From a candidate division TA06 bacterium (GTDB lineage Bacteria; Hydrothermota; DG-26; E44-bin18; JADFOU01): 7,834 bases of DNA. Below, one piece after another: positions 1-4,609 of the stretch. Positions within the stretch are counted from its first letter, which is position 1, and every line of letters begins with the position of its first letter. Below the pieces are notes generated by a model. It did not search any database. It saw nothing but the letters and a program-made list of their open reading frames with translations, and was not told the origin of the DNA. A program made the position numbers and the translations under genes. The DNA lies in assembly GCA_022562655.1 (NCBI GenBank), contig JADFOU010000089.1, positions 1 through 7,834 of the forward strand, in the 5' to 3' direction.

Positions 1-2
1 CC

Positions 3-917
3 CTTTGTCGAGCCCTCAAGGAGAGGAAGCCAGATCTCCTCCTCTTAATCGATTATCCAGGCTTCAACCTTCGCCTCGCTCGCCAAGCCAAAAAAGAGGG
101 ATTCAAAGTCCTCTATTACATCACCCCTCAGGTCTGGGCATGGGGAAAGTGGCGTCTTCGTCAGATGAAGAGATGGGTAGATCGGGCGATCGTCATTCTT
201 CCCTTTGAAGAAAAACTCTTTCAGGATGTTGGGGTCCCTACTACCTTTGTCGGTCATCCCCTTTTAGACATCGTCCATTCCCAACTCTCTCGTTCTGAAC
301 TTTGCCATTCCCTCAAACTCTCACCTGCAAAGCCCTTGATTGGACTCCTTCCAGGTTCCAGGAAAGGAGAGGTGGAGAGGATTCTCCCCCTGATGCTCCA
401 ATGCGCAGAGGAGATCCAGAAGGAGATCAAGGCATCGTTCGTAGTACCCCTTGCCCCGGGGATTGAACAAAAGGAGATTTGGAAAAGAGTGAAGCATCGC
501 TATCCCCGCATTGGGAGTTCCTCTGAGCTGAGAATTATCAATGGCAATACTTACGAGGTGATGAAAAACGCAGACCTACTCCTCGTTGCCTCCGGGTCGG
601 CAACATTAGAAGCGGCCCTGTTAGGGACCCCCATGGTCATTCTTTACAAGCTTTCCCCCCTCTCCTACTGGATTGGGAAGAGGATCGTAAGGGTGCAGAA
701 TTTAGGGCTTGTGAACATCGTGGCTGAGCGGAGGGTGGTGCCGGAGTTCATCCAGTCCTCTGCTCGACCCTCCCTGGTCGTGCCTGAAGCGATTTCCCTC
801 CTGACCGATGAGGATCGAAGAAATCGGATGCGTCAAGACCTGAAAGAAGTGAAGGCAAAGCTGGGTGAACCCGGGGCTCCTGTAAAGGCAGCCAAAGCGG
901 TCTTAGAAGAACTGTGA
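3..917 (+). CDS. lpxB: Lipid-A-disaccharide synthase LpxB, N-terminus cut off by the window edge
   Basis: LpxB is a membrane-associated family GT19 glycosyltransferase that joins UDP-2,3-diacylglucosamine to 2,3-diacylglucosamine-1-phosphate (lipid X), giving the lipid A disaccharide. The frame is open from base 3, without a start, to the TGA at 915-917. About 304 residues are present, against roughly 380 in typical LpxB, so some 75 N-terminal residues lie outside the window. Family landmarks seen in order are IDYPGFN, YYITPQVWAW, the FVGHPLLD segment, GLLPGSRKGEV (the start of the nucleotide-sugar half), SGSATLEAALLGTPMV, and a basic, hydrophobic stretch around YWIGKRIVRVQNLGLVNIV. The internal ATG at 165 is not the start, because conserved LpxB sequence continues upstream of it. 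The next gene is waaA-lpxK on the same strand after a 106-bp repeat-rich gap. Many related genomes have an msbA gene near here; none lies between these two. The identification is very secure. Confidence 0.96.
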   Translation, partial: LCRALKERKPDLLLLIDYPGFNLRLARQAKKEGFKVLYYITPQVWAWGKWRLRQMKRWVDRAIVILPFEEKLFQDVGVPTTFVGHPLLDIVHSQLSRSELCHSLKLSPAKPLIGLLPGSRKGEVERILPLMLQCAEEIQKEIKASFVVPLAPGIEQKEIWKRVKHRYPRIGSSSELRIINGNTYEVMKNADLLLVASGSATLEAALLGTPMVILYKLSPLSYWIGKRIVRVQNLGLVNIVAERRVVPEFIQSSARPSLVVPEAISLLTDEDRRNRMRQDLKEVKAKLGEPGAPVKAAKAVLEEL

Positions 918-1014
918 ATGGTGATTGGTAATTGACGAACTGGTTTAAATGACAACTCGCTTATCGTTTCAACTAAAAATACCCATTTACCGATTACCCG
1001 TTACCCTATAACCG
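916..1014. repeat. Degenerate heptamer repeats in opposite orientation filling the lpxB to waaA-lpxK gap
   Basis: Two short arrays of about 7-nt units lie in this gap. The left one (916-943) starts within the lpxB stop codon with units such as GAATGGT and GATTGGT and is quite degenerate. The right one (980-1014) is clearer, with units TTACCGA, TTACCCG and TTACCCT. Read on the other strand, the right array has units of the form GGTAATC or GGTAACG, the same family as GGTGATT and GGTAATT on the left, so the arrays are inverted relative to each other and could pair in RNA. The middle (944-979) is AT-rich with no recognisable feature. The right array ends 9 nt before the next start codon. Confidence 0.7.
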
Positions 1015-1023
1015 CATTTCCAA

Positions 1024-3528
1024 ATGGGCTATTTTTTTTACAACCTCCTCCTCACGCCTCTCTCCCTCCTCGCCTTTCCTCTCCAATTCCTAAGAGGAAA
1101 TTCCGATGAGAAGGAGAGATGGGGATTTTTCCCATCCCTCAAAGGCAAGCGTGTCTTCTGGTTTCATGGGGCTTCCGTGGGGGAAGTTGGGGTTCTTTCA
1201 ACTCTCATCCAACAAGTCAGGATTTCCTTCCCTGATGCAAGCCTTCTCCTCACTACAATGACAAGGACCGGCAAGAGTCGGGGCGTACAATTGAACGCCC
1301 CGATCACTCCTCAATTGACCCATCTTCTTGCTCCCTCCGACTTCTTGCCTTTCGTTCAGCGTGCTCTTCGTCTGACAAAACCCCAGGCACTCATTATCGC
1401 TGAAACAGAACTCTGGCCCAATCTTCTCCGGGAGGCAAAGAGGAGCGGAGCAAAGATTGCACTTGTCAATGGGCGGATCTCTGAAAAGAGTTTTCGAGCC
1501 TACCGCCTCTTCCGATTCTTCTTTCGGGAGGTTCTCAATCACTTCGATCTCTTCATAGTACAGGGAAAGAAAGACAAAGATCGTCTCATCTCCTTAGGCG
1601 TTGATTCCCAACGGATTCAGGTTCTCGGCAGCCTCAAGGCGGATGCAGCGTCAATGAAAAATGTAACCACAAGATTCCACGAGATTAACACAGAGAAGAA
1701 TAATCTTGTGAAAATCAGTGAAATCTCGTGGTTCCGGAAGAGGTTGCGCATCCCGGATGGGAGACGTACAATCGTATGTGGTTCTACCCGTCCAGGTGAA
1801 GAGAAGATCTTGCTCGAAATATTCAAAGAGGTGAAGAGTAAAATTCAAGAGGCTTTTCTGATCCTCGCCCCGCGTCATCCCAATCGGTTTAATGAGGTCG
1901 AGACATTGATCAAAGAAAGTGGATTTCGCTGGACGAGAAGAACCCAAGTAGAGAGCGGTTTTAAACCTGTCCCTACCCACGAGATTCTCCTCCTGGATTC
2001 AATCGGAGAGTTGGATTGGGTCTATGGGATTGGGGAAGTGGCTTTTGTGGGAGGAAGTCTTCTCCCCTTTGGGGGTCACAATCTCTTAGAACCAGCCCGC
2101 TGGGGAATCCCTGTCCTCTTCGGTCCTCATATTGAGAACTCCCGTGAAATGGGAGCTGAACTCTTGAGGAGCGGAGGTGGGGTGATGGTACGAGAACCCC
2201 AGGATCTTACGCAAGAGATACTTCATCTCCTCTCCAATTCAGAAGTGCGAAAGAATATGGGAGAGGCCGCCTATCATCTTCTTCAAAATAATCAAGGAAG
2301 TTCCCAAAAGACCCTTCGTTACTTGATGGAAAAGGGAATCTTCTCCAAAAAGGAAGAAAAGGCATCCAGCATCCACCCTGAACTTGATTCAGGGCCAGCA
2401 TCCAGCATTCACTATTCATTCTTCTTACGTCCTCTCTCTTTTCTCTATTTTCTTGGTTATCGTTTCTGGTTTCTTCTTTACCACTTGAAACTTCTAAGAA
2501 AGTCTTCTTTAAAAGGATCCGTAATCAGTGTGGGAAATATCACAACAGGGGGGACAGGAAAGACCCCTCTTGTCCAACACCTCGCCTCTCAACTGGTTCA
2601 ACAAGGGAGAAAAGTGGCGATCCTCACACGGGGATATGGAAGACGAAGTAAGAATCAATTAACCATTCAACCATTTAACCATTTAACCATTCACCATCCC
2701 GACGTGATCGGAGATGAACCTTACCTTCTTTCCAAAAATCTCAATGGAGTTCCAATATTCATAGGATCAGACCGGGTGGAAGGAGGAAGACGTGCCGAGA
2801 AAGAATTTGGATCGGAGATCTTCATTCTTGATGATGGATTTCAATATCAGAAATTGAAACGAGATCTCAACATTGTCCTGATTGATTCCACCAATCCGTT
2901 TGGAAATGGTCGCCTCATTCCAGCGGGTGGTTTAAGGGAACCTCTAACCAGCCTCAAGCGGGCAGATCTTTTCATCCTAACCCGAATCAATCAGATCGAA
3001 ATATCGAATTCCGAACTCCGAACTCCGAATTCCGAACTTCATGAAAAGCTCCGGTCCATCAATCCAAATGCCCCCATCTTAGAAGCCATTCACAGACCGA
3101 AGGAGATATTGCCCGTTGGCAGTGGATCCGCATCAGGCGGATCCGTTACCAGTACCCTCCCTCTCGATTGGCTTCAAGGAAAAAGGGTGATCGCTCTTTC
3201 CAGCATCGGGAACCCTCTCGCCTTCGAGGAAACGCTGGAGGGACTGGGTGCCAGAATTTTGGAGAAGATTCGCTATCGAGACCATCACCGATATACCCGG
3301 AAAGACTTTGAAAAGATTGAGACGATTATGCGAGAGAATAAAGCAGAAGTAATCGTGACTACAGAGAAAGACGAGGTGAGACTAACGAACCTAATTTTGA
3401 AAACGAATCGTCAAAAAGAAAATCCGTTGAATCCGCTGAATCCGCTGACAAATTTTTATGTGTTGCGGGTGGAGATGGAGATTACAAAGGGAGAAGAGAT
3501 CCTTTGGAGAATGGTCAATGATCGTTAA
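1024..3528 (+). CDS. WaaA-LpxK fusion: Kdo transferase plus tetraacyldisaccharide 4'-kinase
   Basis: One uninterrupted 834-residue frame encodes two lipid A enzymes. Residues 1 to about 440 are WaaA (KdtA, GT30), which transfers Kdo from CMP-Kdo to lipid IVA. It has an N-terminal membrane anchor, HGASVGEV (48-55, with the family's catalytic Glu), ETELWPNLL (127-135), VNGRISEKS, STRPGEE (254-260), APRHPNRF (282-289) and GGHNLLEPA (350-358). Residues about 466-834 are LpxK, the ATP-dependent lipid A 4'-kinase. It has a membrane helix (466-490), Walker A GNITTGGTGKTP (504-515), LDDGFQ (602-607), PAGGLREP (633-640), SSIGNP, DHHRYT (753-758) and VTTEKDEVRL (778-787). Known catalytic positions appear intact in both halves. 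The junction (about 446-464) is repeat-derived. Other repeat-like inserts sit near residues 213-237, 546-559, 660-673, 698-711 and 800-808. The ATG at 1024 is the only in-frame ATG between the upstream TAA at 1009 and the conserved N-terminus; no Shine-Dalgarno sequence precedes it. Both domain assignments are secure, while whether cells make one polypeptide is inferred. Confidence 0.95.
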   Translation: MGYFFYNLLLTPLSLLAFPLQFLRGNSDEKERWGFFPSLKGKRVFWFHGASVGEVGVLSTLIQQVRISFPDASLLLTTMTRTGKSRGVQLNAPITPQLTHLLAPSDFLPFVQRALRLTKPQALIIAETELWPNLLREAKRSGAKIALVNGRISEKSFRAYRLFRFFFREVLNHFDLFIVQGKKDKDRLISLGVDSQRIQVLGSLKADAASMKNVTTRFHEINTEKNNLVKISEISWFRKRLRIPDGRRTIVCGSTRPGEEKILLEIFKEVKSKIQEAFLILAPRHPNRFNEVETLIKESGFRWTRRTQVESGFKPVPTHEILLLDSIGELDWVYGIGEVAFVGGSLLPFGGHNLLEPARWGIPVLFGPHIENSREMGAELLRSGGGVMVREPQDLTQEILHLLSNSEVRKNMGEAAYHLLQNNQGSSQKTLRYLMEKGIFSKKEEKASSIHPELDSGPASSIHYSFFLRPLSFLYFLGYRFWFLLYHLKLLRKSSLKGSVISVGNITTGGTGKTPLVQHLASQLVQQGRKVAILTRGYGRRSKNQLTIQPFNHLTIHHPDVIGDEPYLLSKNLNGVPIFIGSDRVEGGRRAEKEFGSEIFILDDGFQYQKLKRDLNIVLIDSTNPFGNGRLIPAGGLREPLTSLKRADLFILTRINQIEISNSELRTPNSELHEKLRSINPNAPILEAIHRPKEILPVGSGSASGGSVTSTLPLDWLQGKRVIALSSIGNPLAFEETLEGLGARILEKIRYRDHHRYTRKDFEKIETIMRENKAEVIVTTEKDEVRLTNLILKTNRQKENPLNPLNPLTNFYVLRVEMEITKGEEILWRMVNDR
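1667..1731 (+). repeat. About 10-nt tandem units with inverted copies, in frame inside the WaaA domain
   Basis: Two tandem 10-mers, CCACAAGATT (1667-1676) and CCACGAGATT (1677-1686), are followed by inverted counterparts AATCTTGTG (1702-1710) and AATCTCGTGG (1722-1731). The second pair is a perfect 10-bp inverted repeat, the first a 9-bp one. The segment encodes roughly residues 213-237 of the fusion, between the GSLKAD motif and the LRIPDGR segment. That region is a variable linker between the two Rossmann-like halves of WaaA. Its residues (TTRFHEINTEK) do not resemble the conserved family sequence on either side, which fits insertion of a repeat without loss of frame. Confidence 0.65.
2362..2422 (+). 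repeat. Heptamer repeat around a palindrome at the WaaA/LpxK junction
   Basis: Units related to ATCCAGC occur on both sides of a small palindrome. ATCCAGC and ATCCACC lie at 2364-2377, and ATCCAGC, ATTCACT and ATTCATT follow from about 2400 to 2420. The palindrome at 2376-2394 has 7-bp arms CCCTGAA and TTCAGGG with a 5-nt loop. It encodes the residues ASSIHPELDSGPASSIH (447-463), which match neither WaaA nor LpxK and fall exactly where one enzyme ends and the other begins. The repeated ASSIH pentapeptide is the protein image of the duplicated heptamers. Confidence 0.8.
2661..2698 (+). repeat. 8-nt tandem repeat in frame in the LpxK domain
   Basis: Four consecutive 8-nt units, AACCATTC, AACCATTT, AACCATTT and AACCATTC, run from 2661 to 2692, with a partial fifth to 2698. 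They encode about residues 546-559 (LTIQPFNHLTIHH) between the RGYGR motif and VIGDEP of LpxK, a loop that varies in the family. The C at 2668 makes the codon CAA; the T found in the middle units at that position would make an in-frame TAA. Confidence 0.8.
3001..3042 (+). repeat. Heptamer tandem array in frame in the LpxK domain
   Basis: Six successive 7-nt units run without a break: ATATCGA, then ATTCCGA, two exact ACTCCGA copies, ATTCCGA and a degenerate last unit. Because 7 is not a multiple of 3, three units (21 nt) are needed to return to the same frame, which gives the seven-residue peptide period seen in NSELRTPNSEL (residues 662-672). It sits in a surface-type segment between the LILTRI strand and the conserved PNAPILEA region of LpxK. 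Confidence 0.85.
3115..3153 (+). repeat. Long imperfect palindrome in frame in the LpxK domain
   Basis: A perfect 8-bp inverted repeat, GGATCCGC (3124-3131) and GCGGATCC (3137-3144), encloses the 5-nt loop ATCAG. Allowing G-U pairs and one mismatch, the RNA stem extends outwards to about 3115 and 3153. It encodes the low-complexity residues VGSGSASGGSVTSTL (about 698-712), just before the LDWLQGKRVIALSSIGNP region. This Gly/Ser stretch looks like an inserted palindromic element tolerated as a flexible loop. Confidence 0.75.
3421..3447 (+). repeat. 9-nt tandem repeat encoding (Asn-Pro-Leu)x3
   Basis: Three units, AATCCGTTG and two exact AATCCGCTG copies, encode NPLNPLNPL at residues 800-808 of the fusion. 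The unit length is a multiple of 3, so unlike the 7-mers this array repeats in register with the codons and could change copy number without a frameshift. It lies between the TTEKDEVRL segment and the last strand of LpxK. Confidence 0.8.
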
Positions 3529-3537
3529 TAGTTGTTG

Positions 3538-3579
3538 GAAAATAGAAAATGGGAAATAGAAATTTGAGAATAGAAACTT
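3538..3579 (+). repeat. Heptamer array in the gap after waaA-lpxK
   Basis: Six 7-nt units in a row follow the form GAAAATA: GAAAATA, GAAAATG, GGAAATA, GAAATTT, GAGAATA and GAAACTT. The array starts 9 nt after the TAA of waaA-lpxK and ends 22 nt before the next ATG, so it fills most of the gap. The joined units contain TAG triplets, unlike the arrays inside coding sequence. A TTG at 3578 at its right edge is in frame with the next gene but is not a convincing start. Confidence 0.8.
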
Positions 3580-3590
3580 GTCTAATAAAA

Positions 3591-3597
3591 GAGAGGA
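3591..3597 (+). promoter_or_regulatory. Ribosome binding site that decides the start of the exported protein
   Basis: GAGAGGA lies 4 nt before the ATG at 3602. It supports that ATG over the upstream in-frame TTG at 3578, which has only repeat sequence before it and would place eight polar residues ahead of the signal peptide. Confidence 0.7.
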
Positions 3598-3601
3598 TTC
3601 T

Positions 3602-4255
3602 ATGATAAGAAATGTTTTGAACTATACGATCTTTTTACTTTTACTCCCCGCTCTTCTTGCCAGTGAGGAGGTTACTTTAAAGAACGGGGATCGGATCACT
3701 GGGACAATCCTCTCCTATACTCAGGAGGAGGTTATTCTGAAAACCCCTTATGGAATTCTCACCTTTCCAAGAGAAGAAGTGGTAAATATTTCACTGGGAA
3801 AAGAGGGAGCGATGAGAGAGGAAGTCCCAGAGGAAGTCAAAAAAGAGGATTCGAAGATTGAAGAAGTGGGAGAGGGTCTGAAACCCGCCCCTGCGGAAGA
3901 GATCACCCAACCCAAAGATCCGTTCAAGACTTTAGAAGAGCCCCTTCCCTTCCCAAAACCAACTGGCCCCAAGAGCACAGCCGCGGCTTTGTTTTTCAAT
4001 ATCGTTCCCGGTGGGGGGTATTTCTATCTGGGACAGACGGGCACGGGTCTCCTGACCCTTGTCGGTGAATCGGGGCTTGCATACTGGGGAATCTCTCTCA
4101 TCAACGAAGGCAAGAACAATATCGGAATCCCGATAATGATTGGTGTTGGAATTCTTCGAATCGCCGATTTTGTAGATGTATATGAAGAAGCCAAGGCGAC
4201 TCAGGAAGAACCCGATCTTGGCTTCTGGTATGAGAGATATTCCCCGAATCGGTAG
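3602..4255 (+). CDS. Hypothetical exported protein: SH3/LSm-like N-terminal domain, acidic linker, hydrophobic C-terminal region
   Basis: The product has 217 residues, and I do not recognise a named family. Residues 1-20 look like a signal peptide (hydrophobic core FLLLLPALLA). Residues 22-64 (EVTLKNGDRITGTILSYTQEEVILKTPYG) have the alternating strands of a small SH3- or LSm-like barrel, a pattern common in secreted proteins of unknown function. Residues 66-122 form a Glu/Lys/Pro-rich, probably disordered linker. Residues 125-192 hold two or three hydrophobic segments with AAALFFNIVPGGGYFYLGQ, which recalls the small TM2-like or DUF5683-like membrane modules that begin with a Pro-Gly-x-Gly turn. 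The tail (193-217) is charged. It probably sits in the inner membrane or envelope with the barrel outside the cytoplasm. It follows waaA-lpxK on the same strand with a 73-bp gap and may be co-transcribed. A role in the envelope is only suggested by context. Confidence 0.8.
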   Translation: MIRNVLNYTIFLLLLPALLASEEVTLKNGDRITGTILSYTQEEVILKTPYGILTFPREEVVNISLGKEGAMREEVPEEVKKEDSKIEEVGEGLKPAPAEEITQPKDPFKTLEEPLPFPKPTGPKSTAAALFFNIVPGGGYFYLGQTGTGLLTLVGESGLAYWGISLINEGKNNIGIPIMIGVGILRIADFVDVYEEAKATQEEPDLGFWYERYSPNR

Positions 4256-4276
4256 GATAACCGTCCTCGGAGTCTT

Positions 4277-4496
4277 TAGGGACAGTCACAAATATTCAAA
4301 AATCAGTTCCAAAATTACTTCCTTCAAGTTTTTTTTAGTTTAACCCTTTATCTTTCTTCTTCTATTCTTTAGTGTGTCCTAAATAGATCCCGGAAAAAAG
4401 ATGCAGATGTTCTCATAGATTCACTTTTTCGTTGAAGGAAATATTAGAATTCCTTTAGACCAAAAACAAAAGTTTGAAAGTTTGTGACTGTCCCTA
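4277..4496. mobile_element. 220-bp MITE-like element with 16-bp perfect terminal inverted repeats
   Basis: The ends TAGGGACAGTCACAAA (4277-4292) and its exact complement (4481-4496) bound 220 bp with no gene. Allowing two mismatches, the inverted repeats extend to 24 bp (4277-4300 and 4473-4496). A further 9-bp inverted pair lies inside (TTCCTTCAA at 4319-4327 and TTGAAGGAA at 4432-4440). The interior is AT-rich. Both ends begin with TA, so the element could be a 14-bp-TIR sequence flanked by a duplicated TA, as in IS630/Tc1-mariner-type insertions. No transposase is encoded, so it would be non-autonomous. It sits 21 nt after the stop of the exported protein gene, between convergent genes. 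Similar GGGACAGTCAC-type ends are, as I recall, found beside transposases in other bacteria, but I cannot confirm the family here. Confidence 0.65.
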
Positions 4497-4530
4497 TTCG
4501 CCGCGGTTTTTTCTTTTCTTTTTTAATTTT

Positions 4531-4558
4531 ATAGCCGAGACTTAATCGTCTCGGCTAT
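4531..4558. terminator. Hairpin between convergent genes, possible terminator
   Basis: A perfect 11-bp stem, ATAGCCGAGAC and GTCTCGGCTAT, encloses a 6-nt loop. The position, between the ends of two convergent genes, suits a shared terminator. The flanks are not classical: rightwards the stem is followed by CTATTATTG, only modestly T-rich, and leftwards transcripts would have an A-rich tail. The T-rich tract lies before the stem on the plus strand (4506-4530). With the MITE-like element and otherwise unremarkable AT-rich sequence to 4609, this accounts for the whole 354-bp gap. Confidence 0.5.
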
Positions 4559-4609
4559 CTATTATTGATTTACAGCAAGAATGACTGTTCAAGTTATTGA
4601 AAATACTCT

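Noticed and set aside
165..917. lpxB as a complete shorter gene starting at the ATG at 165
   Set aside because: Conserved LpxB sequence (DYPGFN, TPQVWAW) continues in the same frame upstream to the window edge, so the gene is cut by the window rather than short.
1198..1542. Antisense reading frames within waaA-lpxK and the E1 gene
   Set aside because: They show no conserved motifs or ribosome binding sites and lie opposite strongly conserved coding sequence.
2661..3042. The short tandem repeats as a CRISPR array
   Set aside because: Units are 7-9 nt and contiguous, with no spacers and no cas genes.
3578..3601. Upstream TTG start for the exported protein
   Set aside because: It lies at the edge of a heptamer array, lacks a ribosome binding site, and would put polar residues before the signal peptide. 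The ATG at 3602 has GAGAGGA before it.
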